Positions 14,547 to 20,472 are shown, counted from the stretch's first letter. The stretch is DNA of 21,443 bases from Parcubacteria group bacterium GW2011_GWB1_42_6 (GCA_000997475.1 LCEC01000006.1:1-21443); one strand, 5' to 3'. Numbers and translations: made by a program. The notes: generated by a model not told the origin, from the letters alone.

Positions 14547-14621
14547 GGCCCTATCGTCTAATGGTCAGGACGCCACGCTTTCAATGTGGCAATAGGGGTT
14601 CGATTCCCCTTAGGGCTACCA
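14547..14621 (+). tRNA. tRNA-Glu (UUC anticodon)
   Basis: Acceptor GGCCCTA/TAGGGCT (first pair G-U), D-arm with AATGGTCAGGA, anticodon arm CCACG-CTTTCAA-TGTGG (anticodon TTC), T-arm AGGGG-TTCGATT-CCCCT, discriminator A and an encoded CCA. It is intact and lies directly downstream of the GIY-YIG gene. Confidence 0.93.
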
Positions 14622-14657
14622 ATATTCATTTTTCAGATAAAACGCGACCACGCTTTT

Positions 14658-14687
14658 CACCCTGCGGGTGACCACCCGAAGGGGTGG
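14658..14687. mobile_element. 30-bp double-hairpin element, copy 2
   Basis: Identical to 14263-14292 and inserted at the same place of the tRNA sequence, between CTTT and CAATG. Confidence 0.85.
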
Positions 14688-14706
14688 CAATGTGGCAATA
14701 GGGGTT

Positions 14707-14736
14707 TGGCCAGCAGGCCACCACCCGAAGGGGTGG
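14707..14736. mobile_element. 30-bp double-hairpin element, copy 3 (variant first hairpin)
   Basis: The second hairpin CCACCCGAAGGGGTGG is the same as in copies 1 and 2; the first is TGGCC-AGCA-GGCCA instead. It sits between GGTT and CGATT of the T-loop of the tRNA-Glu relic, adding exactly 30 bp. Confidence 0.82.
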
Positions 14737-14770
14737 CGATTCCCCTTAGGGCTACTCTTCTTTTGTAAAT

Positions 14771-14797
14771 TCACGCTTTTGCGCGTGAGTTTTTTTG
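14771..14797 (+). terminator. Rho-independent terminator of the tRNA-Glu locus
   Basis: Hairpin TCACGC-TTTTGC-GCGTGA followed by GTTTTTTT. It ends the tRNA transcript ahead of tsaD. Confidence 0.8.
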
Positions 14798-14829
14798 TTA
14801 ATATGTTAAAATGCTAATATGCTAAGATA
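14798..14829 (+). repeat. Octamer repeat array before tsaD
   Basis: Four degenerate 8-bp units (TTAATATG, TTAAAATG, CTAATATG, CTAAGATA) end 6 bp before the tsaD ATG and begin at the T-tract of the terminator. It is the counterpart of the array before the glycosyltransferase at 13190-13221. Confidence 0.75.
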
Positions 14830-14835
14830 ATTTTT

Positions 14836-16038
14836 ATGCGCGTACTTGCCATTGAGACATCCTGCGATGATACGGGAATAGCTATAATAGAAACCGGCCA
14901 GAAAAATCAGCCCGAAATTCTGGCTGATTTGGTTTCTTCTCAAATAAAAACGCACGCTCCCTTTGGAGGCGTGGTTCCGACTCTGGCCAAAAGAGAACAC
15001 CAAAAAAACCTCATTCCCCTGCTGGAACAAGCCCTCGGCCAAGCGAATTTCCTCAAACCAAAGAAATTCTTTTCCCGCTTTAAAAATATCCCCTCGGACA
15101 AAGAAAAAATTTTAAAAGAAATTCTTGATCGTGAAAAAAATCTCAAAAAAACATTCATAAAGTTTGCTAAAAAATATCAAATTCCCCAAATTGATTACAT
15201 TGCCGCGACAATCGGACCGGGGCTGGAACCCGCCCTTTGGGTGGGAGTCAACGCGGCCAGAGCGCTTTCTTTTTTTTGGAATAAACCCATAATCCCGATC
15301 AATCATATAGAAGGGCACATTACCGCCAATTTTATTTTTAATAAAATCGGCGGAATTTCCAATTTCCAATTTCCAATTTCCAAAGAAATTTTCCCATCCG
15401 TTTGTCTTGTTGTTTCGGGCGGACATACGCAGCTGATCCTTATAAAAGATATCGGCCGATACGAAATTTTGGGAGAAACCCGCGATGACGCGGCCGGCGA
15501 AGCTTTTGATAAAGTGGCCAAGATGCTTAATTTGGGTTATCCGGGAGGACCCGCCATTTCCCGCGAAGCGGAAAAGCGGAATGCGTCTTTCTCCCAAACA
15601 AAAACTTATCCGCCCCTTCCCCGGCCAATGATGGATTCCAAAGATTTTGACTTTTCTTTTTCCGGACTCAAAACCGCCGTTCTTTATTCCTTGCAAAAGA
15701 TTGATAAAAAAGAAATAAAAAAACTGATTCCGGCGATTTCGGCCGAATTTCAAAAGGCGGTCGTTGATGTTTTGTCTTATAAAACTTTCAAAGCCGCGAA
15801 AGAATTTTCCGCCCGGTCGGTTATGCTCTCGGGAGGCGTGGCGGCCAACAAAGAGTTAAGAAACAGATTCATGGAAGAAACGAATAAAATTACAGGATTG
15901 AAACTCTTGCTGCCGGCCGCGAATTTTTGCACCGATAACGGCGCGATGATCGCCATGGCCGCCCATTATCACTTGAGAAAAAACCTCCCCCTCGCCAATT
16001 GGCAAAATCTCTCCGCCAAAGCGAACTTAAGAATATGA
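14836..16038 (+). CDS. tsaD: tRNA N6-adenosine threonylcarbamoyltransferase TsaD
   Basis: The 400-residue product belongs to the Kae1/TsaD/Qri7 family: ETSCDDTG at 7-14, GGVVPTLAKREH at 44-55, the metal-binding HIEGH (His157, His161), VVSGGHTQL (192-200), DDAAGEAFDKVAKML, and FCTDNGAMIA near the C terminus. It transfers the threonylcarbamoyl group to A37 of ANN-decoding tRNAs with TsaB/TsaE, which are not in the window. It is longer than most homologues (about 340) because of two inserts, a basic helical one at about 72-118 and a short one at about 167-186. The second is encoded over four AATTTCC heptamers. Confidence 0.96.
   Translation: MRVLAIETSCDDTGIAIIETGQKNQPEILADLVSSQIKTHAPFGGVVPTLAKREHQKNLIPLLEQALGQANFLKPKKFFSRFKNIPSDKEKILKEILDREKNLKKTFIKFAKKYQIPQIDYIAATIGPGLEPALWVGVNAARALSFFWNKPIIPINHIEGHITANFIFNKIGGISNFQFPISKEIFPSVCLVVSGGHTQLILIKDIGRYEILGETRDDAAGEAFDKVAKMLNLGYPGGPAISREAEKRNASFSQTKTYPPLPRPMMDSKDFDFSFSGLKTAVLYSLQKIDKKEIKKLIPAISAEFQKAVVDVLSYKTFKAAKEFSARSVMLSGGVAANKELRNRFMEETNKITGLKLLLPAANFCTDNGAMIAMAAHYHLRKNLPLANWQNLSAKANLRI
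15354..15381. repeat. Four tandem AATTTCC heptamers inside tsaD
   Basis: Four perfect 7-bp units encode ISNFQFPIS in an insert between ITANF and FPSVCLVVSGG. 28 bp is not a multiple of three, so the frame is kept only with flanking insert bases. Confidence 0.9.
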
Positions 16039-16053
16039 TATATTGAAAAGATT

Positions 16054-16062
16054 TGATATAAT
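16054..16062 (+). promoter_or_regulatory. Extended -10 promoter of the PrsW-type gene
   Basis: TG-A-TATAAT (16054-16062) is a perfect -10 hexamer with the TGn extension, 24 bp before the ATG at 16087. No good -35 is seen. Confidence 0.6.
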
Positions 16063-16086
16063 TACGGCAGATCGCAAATCTAAAAA

Positions 16087-16845
16087 ATGGATTTTAAAGC
16101 AGCGTTTTCTTTCATTCCCTATGCCATTCTTGGTGTTTTGCCAAGCCTCATCTGGTTGGTTTTTTATTTGCAAAAAGACCGCCGCCCCGAACCCAAAGCA
16201 ATGATACTCAAAGTTTTCTTCTGGGGAATGATGATGGGGCCCTTGGCCTTGATATTTCAATTGACAATGAGATGGCTTTGCGATCCGACGGCCGAATGGT
16301 CTATTTTTTTCGCGTCGTTGGGCAGAAATGATTATCTTTTTTTGCTTAATGTTTTGGCTTTCGCTCCCATCACGGAAGAATTCGTCAAATATTTGGTTGT
16401 CCGCCAAACGGTTTTAAAAGATCCCGCCTTTGACGAACCCGTGGACACGATGATTTATATGATTGTGAGCGCCTTGGGATTTGCCGCCATAGAAAATATC
16501 GTCAATCTTATTCCCAACGGACAAATGACATTGGAAACGGCTTCTTATCAAATGATCGCCAGATTTTTGAGCGCGACTTTTTTGCATACTTTGTCCTCGG
16601 CCGTTCTCGGATATTTTCTGGCCATTTCGATGCTTGATTTTAAAAAAAGAAAAGTCATTTTCATCACCGGTTTCGCTCTGGCGGCGGCAATGCACAGTTT
16701 TTACAATTATCTTATCTTGCTTTTTGACAAAGCCGATTTTATGCCCAAAGCCATCGCTGTTTTTCTTCTCTTTATGGCCACCATCGTTTTTTGGCAATTC
16801 AAGAGATTAAAGAAACTGATGGCTGTCTGCCGACTACCCTACTAA
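16087..16845 (+). CDS. PrsW family intramembrane metalloprotease
   Basis: The 252-residue product has about seven hydrophobic segments. Family landmarks are APITEEFVKYLVV with the Glu pair at 97-98, DTMIYMIVSALGFAAIENI (120-138) with Glu136, the His at 167 (FLHTLSSAVLGYF) and the His at 203 (AMHSFYN), the probable metal ligands. PrsW proteins cut membrane proteins near or within the bilayer, for example anti-sigma factors; the substrate here is unknown. The last two codons and the stop (PY*) lie within the left inverted repeat of the GxxExxY unit, so the original C terminus may have been replaced. An extended -10 lies upstream; no Shine-Dalgarno site is seen. Confidence 0.88.
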   Translation: MDFKAAFSFIPYAILGVLPSLIWLVFYLQKDRRPEPKAMILKVFFWGMMMGPLALIFQLTMRWLCDPTAEWSIFFASLGRNDYLFLLNVLAFAPITEEFVKYLVVRQTVLKDPAFDEPVDTMIYMIVSALGFAAIENIVNLIPNGQMTLETASYQMIARFLSATFLHTLSSAVLGYFLAISMLDFKKRKVIFITGFALAAAMHSFYNYLILLFDKADFMPKAIAVFLLFMATIVFWQFKRLKKLMAVCRLPY

Positions 16846-17311
16846 ATTACTAATCCTTACAAATATTACTAATAAAAAATCGGATAAAATTATTGAATTG
16901 GTTTACCCAGAACTAAGCTACAAGATAATTGGATCAATCTTTGAAGTTTTTAATAATCTCGGATATGGTTATCAGGAGAAATATTACCAAAAAGCAATAG
17001 CAAAAGAATTAAAAAGATTAGAAATTCCCTTTAAAGAACAAGCGCCGTTTGAAATAAATTTCAAAGGAGAAATTATTGGAAAATATTTTCTTGATTTTTT
17101 AGTAGAAGATAAAATCATTTTAGAAATTAAAAAAGAAACAAACTTTAGAAAGCATAATATAGAACAAATTTTCGGATATCTCAAAAAATCAGGCCTAAAG
17201 TTAGGTATCCTCGTAAATTTCACAAAAGACGGCGTGAAATTTAAAAGGATATTAAATTTGCATTAATTAGTATATTTGTACTATTAGTAATAAATTCGTA
17301 ATTTAGTAGGG
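16837..17311. mobile_element. Inverted-repeat-bounded GxxExxY unit
   Basis: Perfect 14-bp ends CCCTACTAAATTAC (16837-16850) and GTAATTTAGTAGGG (17298-17311). The inverted similarity continues inward imperfectly for about 45 bp in ACTAAT/ATTAGT words of period near 7. One gene lies inside. The left end provides the stop codon of the upstream protease gene. Confidence 0.75.
16898..17266 (+). CDS. GxxExxY family protein (PD-(D/E)XK-like)
   Basis: The 122-residue product contains the naming motif GYQEKYY (24-30) in NNLGYGYQEKYYQKAIAKEL, and a nuclease-like core with Asp66 (FLDFLVED), Glu76 and Lys78 (LEIKKE), as in the PDDEXK_3 family. The biological role of these proteins is not established. 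The start at TTG 16898 is uncertain. An upstream in-frame ATT at 16864 would add TNKKSDKIIEL, and no ATG or Shine-Dalgarno site is available. It lies alone inside matching inverted repeats, consistent with a mobile or mobilised unit. Confidence 0.85.
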   Translation: MVYPELSYKIIGSIFEVFNNLGYGYQEKYYQKAIAKELKRLEIPFKEQAPFEINFKGEIIGKYFLDFLVEDKIILEIKKETNFRKHNIEQIFGYLKKSGLKLGILVNFTKDGVKFKRILNLH

Positions 17312-17334
17312 TTCCAGTTATTCACAACCGCAGG

Positions 17335-17364
17335 ACTTGAGATTTTCGGCTCAAGTGATATTAT
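17335..17364 (+). promoter_or_regulatory. Hsp20 promoter with HAIR-like operator
   Basis: A perfect 7-bp inverted repeat ACTTGAG (17335-17341) / CTCAAGT (17350-17356) with an 8-bp gap overlaps the -35 (TTGAGA, 17337-17342) and spacer ahead of a -10 (TATTAT, 17359-17364). The HspR-binding HAIR consensus is CTTGAGT-N7-ACTCAAG; here the CTTGAG/CTCAAG halves are one base closer. This suggests control by an HspR-type MerR-family repressor, not seen in the window. Confidence 0.65.
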
Positions 17365-17408
17365 ATAAATAGAAAAAGTATCGGTTTGCGAATTTCAGAG
17401 AAACTTCC

Positions 17409-17993
17409 ATGGAAATTCTTTGGAACGACTCGGGAGGGTTCGCGAACAAAAAAATGACAAAGAGACCTTCTTTTTTGGAAAGGCTCACCGGCATGATAGA
17501 AGAAGACGAGCAAAATAACATAAGCGTAAATTCATCAGATAATAACATGGAAGAAGAAAAAGAAATGCCGGAAAAAATTAAAAACAATCCCAAAAAATCC
17601 AAAAAGATTTTTTTGCCGGCCGAAACCGAAATGAAAGAAACGCAGCAAGACTGGATGCCCGATTCGGAGGGACAGCTTACGATTGACGTTTATCAAAACG
17701 CCAGCGAGATAATCATCAAGTCAACCATCGCCGGAGTCAGCCCGGAAGATTTGGATATCACGATCACAAACGATATGGTGACGATCAAGGGTAAAAGAGA
17801 AAAAGATGAAGAAATTCAAACCGACGATTATTATTATCAAGAATGTTATTGGGGCGCTTTTTCGCGATCAGTCATACTCCCTGTTGACGTGGAAGCCGAC
17901 AAGGCGCAGGCCGGAATGAAGAATGGCATTCTCACTATCCGCCTGCCAAAGATTGAAAAAATCAAAACAAGAAAAATAAAGGTAAACGGATAA
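17409..17993 (+). CDS. Small heat-shock protein (Hsp20/alpha-crystallin)
   Basis: The 194-residue product has a long acidic N-terminal arm (EEDEQNNISV, MEEEKEMPEK) followed by an alpha-crystallin domain at about 85-190. Recognisable strands are LTIDVYQNASEIIIKSTIAG, VTIKGKREKD, YYYQECYWGAFSRSVILP and AGMKNGILTIRLPK, ending with KTRKIKVNG. It is an ATP-independent holdase that binds unfolding proteins in the cytoplasm. The C-terminal IxI motif used for oligomer contacts is not clear. The ATG at 17409 is listed; ATG 17452 (MTKRPSFLERLTG) is a credible alternative that matches the usual family start. The HAIR-like operator supports heat-shock control. Confidence 0.93.
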   Translation: MEILWNDSGGFANKKMTKRPSFLERLTGMIEEDEQNNISVNSSDNNMEEEKEMPEKIKNNPKKSKKIFLPAETEMKETQQDWMPDSEGQLTIDVYQNASEIIIKSTIAGVSPEDLDITITNDMVTIKGKREKDEEIQTDDYYYQECYWGAFSRSVILPVDVEADKAQAGMKNGILTIRLPKIEKIKTRKIKVNG

Positions 17994-18024
17994 AAAGATT
18001 TCCATCCCTGACGCAAAATTATTC

Positions 18025-18048
18025 AAAACAGCTCTCGGGCTGTTTTTA
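18025..18048 (+). terminator. Rho-independent terminator after hsp20
   Basis: AAACAGC / GCTGTTT stem with a CG-rich loop, followed by a short T run. It lies 32 bp past the stop codon. Confidence 0.75.
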
Positions 18049-18057
18049 GTTTTGCTA

Positions 18058-18086
18058 TTGTTCAAATATTCTTTTTGTGTTATTCT
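18058..18086 (+). promoter_or_regulatory. Promoter of the VanW-family gene
   Basis: -35 TTGTTC (18058-18063), 17-bp spacer, -10 TATTCT (18081-18086) with a preceding TGT. The expected start of transcription is about 6 bp before the ATG at 18098, so the leader would be very short. Confidence 0.5.
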
Positions 18087-18097
18087 TTTAATATATT

Positions 18098-19801
18098 ATG
18101 AATAAGATGCGAAAAACAATTTTAATCGCTTTAATAAGTCTGGCAGTTTTAGCTGCCGGATTTTTAAGTTTGGCTCTGGCTAATTCCGGAAATATTGTTT
18201 TGGGAGTAAAAACAGCGGGAGTGATTTTGGGCGGAAAAAATCAGGAAGAAGCCCAAGCGATTCTGCGCGAAAAAGCAGCTAATTTCCAAAATCAGAAAAT
18301 TGTTTTTCTGTTTGAAGGCGAAAGGATTGAAATAACGCCAAACAGTCTGGGTTTTTCAATTAACGCGGATCAAACAATCAAAGAAGCGGCGGCTTTCGGG
18401 AAAAATAAAAATCCGGCTATAGCTTCAATTAATCAAATATATTCTTTGATTTTCGGGCAAAAAGTTCCTCTTGATTACAGCTTGGATAATAAAAAATTCA
18501 ATGAAGCCCTGAAAACGATTCTTTCGGGCGAGACACCGGCTGTGAACGCCCGATTTTTATTCAATTCACAAAATCAGGATTTTGAAATAATTTCGGAACG
18601 CTCCGGGCAAGTCATCAACCGGCAAAAACTCACCCAAGACATTTTTGAAAATATTGACCGATTTTCAAACTCCCCCATTGTTTTGGCGCTTGTTCAAGAC
18701 AATCCCCGAATCACCCGCAAAATATTGGAAAGCAAAAAAGAAGAAGCCAAAAAATTAGCGGATCGCGCTCCGATAACCTTGAGAGCCGAGAATTTGAGCT
18801 GGCAAATAGAAAGACAGCAACTTGCCGATTGGATCGCCGTTGAAAAAAACGCGCTCGGAATGAGTTCTTTGACGCTCCGAGAAGATGAAATAAAAGATTT
18901 GCTTTCTTCGCTGGTTCCGGCCGTCAATCACGAACCCGTTAACGCCAAACTCGCATGGAATCAAGAAAAAATCGAAGCGTTCGTCCCGTCCCAAGACGGC
19001 AAAAAGCTGGATATTGAAAAGAGCGCGCAGGAAATCAAAAAGGAAATACTCGACGAAAAAACCGAAATTTATTTGCGCATTGATTCCATGCCGGCGGAAA
19101 TAAACGATGAAAATATCGAAACGCTCGGACTCAATTCTCTCCTGGGCAGAGGCGAATCCGATTTTGCCGGATCTTCCTACAACCGCTCCCAAAACATAAA
19201 AGTGGGCGCGACAAAACTTAACGGAGTTTTGTTGAAACCCGGGCAGGAATTTTCTTTCGGAGACGCGATCGGCGAAATCAGCCAACAAACCGGTTATCTG
19301 ACTGAAATCGTAATCAAAAAAAATCAGTTGATTCCCGAATACGGCGGCGGCATTTGCCAGGTTTCCACCACGGTTTTCCGCGCGGCCGTGAATTCCGGAA
19401 TGAAAATAACTCAACGCCATCCGCACGCTTTTGTGGTGAGCTATTACAACCCGATCGGTTTTGACGCCACGGTTTATCCGCCCAATCCCGATTTGAAATT
19501 CATTAACGACACGCCCGGCCATCTATTGATTCAATCGAAAATCGAGGGCACAAAAATAACTTTTGAATTTTACGGCACCGCGGACGGCCGAGAAACCAAA
19601 GTGATCGGCCCCAAGATTTTGGAATCCAAACCGGACGGTTCGATGAAAACCGTGATCACCCAGGAAATTTGGCGCGACGGCGTTTTGGAAAGAAAAAATC
19701 CTTTTTATTCCAATTACAAATCGCCTTCGCTCTACGCAAAACCATCGGCTTCCCCCACGCCAACGCCAAGTCCATCTGTTCCGCCGACAACAACTCAATA
19801 A
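18098..19801 (+). CDS. VanW family protein with peptidoglycan-binding-like repeats
   Basis: The 567-residue product has a basic start and one hydrophobic segment (about 6-28) as a signal anchor. Two successive regions of PG_binding_4 type follow (about 40-165 and 210-340), each with a 'VxxxAG..LGGxxxEEA..L' or equivalent layout. The VanW domain at about 350-500 is marked by YNRSQNIKVGATKLNGVLLKPGQEFSF, then GGGICQVSTTVFRAAVNSGM and HPHAFVVSYY. A Ser/Pro/Thr-rich tail (SASPTPTPSPS) ends it. VanW was first noted in a vancomycin-resistance cluster, but its activity is unknown; the domains point to the cell wall outside the membrane. No resistance cluster surrounds it. Confidence 0.92.
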   Translation: MNKMRKTILIALISLAVLAAGFLSLALANSGNIVLGVKTAGVILGGKNQEEAQAILREKAANFQNQKIVFLFEGERIEITPNSLGFSINADQTIKEAAAFGKNKNPAIASINQIYSLIFGQKVPLDYSLDNKKFNEALKTILSGETPAVNARFLFNSQNQDFEIISERSGQVINRQKLTQDIFENIDRFSNSPIVLALVQDNPRITRKILESKKEEAKKLADRAPITLRAENLSWQIERQQLADWIAVEKNALGMSSLTLREDEIKDLLSSLVPAVNHEPVNAKLAWNQEKIEAFVPSQDGKKLDIEKSAQEIKKEILDEKTEIYLRIDSMPAEINDENIETLGLNSLLGRGESDFAGSSYNRSQNIKVGATKLNGVLLKPGQEFSFGDAIGEISQQTGYLTEIVIKKNQLIPEYGGGICQVSTTVFRAAVNSGMKITQRHPHAFVVSYYNPIGFDATVYPPNPDLKFINDTPGHLLIQSKIEGTKITFEFYGTADGRETKVIGPKILESKPDGSMKTVITQEIWRDGVLERKNPFYSNYKSPSLYAKPSASPTPTPSPSVPPTTTQ

Positions 19802-19880
19802 TAGAAAAAAATCCATTCTTATTCTATCGTTTCCTTCTTCCTGTTATCCTTTATCTCTCTTCTGTCATCCCTGCCCCCTA

Positions 19881-20271
19881 TTGTCATTCCCGCGCAAGCG
19901 GGAATCCAGACCCAATGTATGCAAAATATTATTATATCTATATCCTAGCCAGCAAGCGCAATGGAACTCTATATATTGGAGTTACTTCCGATTTAAAGAA
20001 AAGAATATATGAGCACAAAAATGATTTGATTGAAGGATTTACCAAAAAATACAAAGTCCATATTCTCGTTTATTATGAACAAACTCAAGATACAGAGTCG
20101 GCCATCAGAAGAGAAAAACAATTAAAGAAATGGGATCGCCAATGGAAATTAAGATTAATCGAAGAAAATAATACTGAATGGAAAGATTTATACGATGATT
20201 TATAAGTCTAAAAATTAGTCTGGATTCCCGCCGGAGTTTATCCCGTATTTATTACGGGACGGGAATGACAA
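19881..20271. mobile_element. Inverted-repeat-bounded GIY-YIG element
   Basis: The outer ends are a perfect 12-bp inverted pair, TTGTCATTCCCG (19881-19892) and CGGGAATGACAA (20260-20271). The inner edges are also inverted, GGGAATCCAGAC on the left and GTCTGGATTCCC on the right. One GIY-YIG gene fills the inside. The same outer and inner words, in the same order, make up the gene-less elements at 3223-3378 and 13236-13367. Confidence 0.8.
19915..20205 (+). CDS. GIY-YIG superfamily nuclease, small (copy 3), inside inverted repeats
   Basis: The 96-residue product is a GIY-YIG domain: YYIYILAS (6-13), GTLYIGVTSD (17-26), LKKRIYEHK (27-35), and ESAIRREKQLKKW around 61-73 with the Glu. It is the most typical of the three in length and in the C-terminal EEN.TEWKDLYDDL tail of this COG2827-like family. 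The start at ATG 19915 is chosen because it begins 4 bp after the left hairpin; a longer in-frame reading from 19669 overlaps the vanW-family gene and is spurious. No Shine-Dalgarno site is present. The hairpin just before the start might restrain translation. Confidence 0.9.
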   Translation: MYAKYYYIYILASKRNGTLYIGVTSDLKKRIYEHKNDLIEGFTKKYKVHILVYYEQTQDTESAIRREKQLKKWDRQWKLRLIEENNTEWKDLYDDL

Positions 20272-20279
20272 AATTTTAT

Positions 20280-20363
20280 GTCGGAGTGGCGGAATTGGCA
20301 GACGCGCCAGCCTTAGGAGCTGGTGAGGCAACTCGTGGGAGTTCAACTCTCCCCTCCGACACC
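20280..20363 (+). tRNA. tRNA-Leu (UAG anticodon)
   Basis: Acceptor GTCGGAG/CTCCGAC, D-arm with GGCGGAATTGGCAGAC, anticodon loop CTTAGGA (anticodon TAG), class II variable arm (TGGTGAGGCAACTCGT), T-arm GGGAGTTCAACTCTCCC and discriminator A. Only CC of CCA follows, then C: the 3' end is interrupted by an insertion. The displaced CCA end is found at 20455-20468. Confidence 0.95.
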
Positions 20364-20454
20364 CTCCTGCGCTAAAGCTTCGGAAGGGCAAGTTTTGCTC
20401 TTTATAAACTTTAGCGATTATTCAGAAGGTCTTCCGCAGCCTTGGCGAAGGAGA
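20364..20454. mobile_element. 91-bp MITE-like insert in the tRNA-Leu 3' end
   Basis: It is flanked by identical 13-bp copies of CCCCTCCGACACC (20351-20363 and 20455-20467), the tRNA's own 3' end. The insert begins CTCCTGCGCTAAAGC and ends GGCGAAGGAGA; its first and last 23 bases are inverted repeats with four mismatches. It has no gene. Confidence 0.85.
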
Positions 20455-20472
20455 CCCCTCCGACACCATCAT

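Larger units (their letters stand above)
14644..14756 (+). pseudogene. tRNA-Glu relic split by two double-hairpin elements
   Basis: Pieces of tRNA-Glu are recognisable in order: GACCACGCTTTT, then CAATGTGGCAATAGGGGTT, then CGATTCCCCTTAGGGCTAC. Each gap is exactly one 30-bp double hairpin (14658-14687 at the anticodon, 14707-14736 in the T-loop). The 5' acceptor and D-arm are gone. Confidence 0.88.

Noticed and set aside
14586..14768. Plus-strand ORF of 60 codons
   Set aside because: It translates the tRNA-Glu 3' part, the relic and the double hairpins.
2995..17327. DnaA-box-like words TGTGGATAA (about 2995) and TTATTCACA (about 17319)
   Set aside because: They are single, 14 kb apart, without a cluster, a dnaA/dnaN neighbourhood or an AT-rich unwinding array; no origin is supported.
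18098..19801. Vancomycin resistance gene
   Set aside because: VanW-family proteins are widespread wall-associated proteins; no vanA/H/X-type genes lie nearby.
3223..20467. Possible CRISPR array from the many short repeats
   Set aside because: Repeats are dispersed palindromes without regular spacing or unique spacers, and no cas gene is present.
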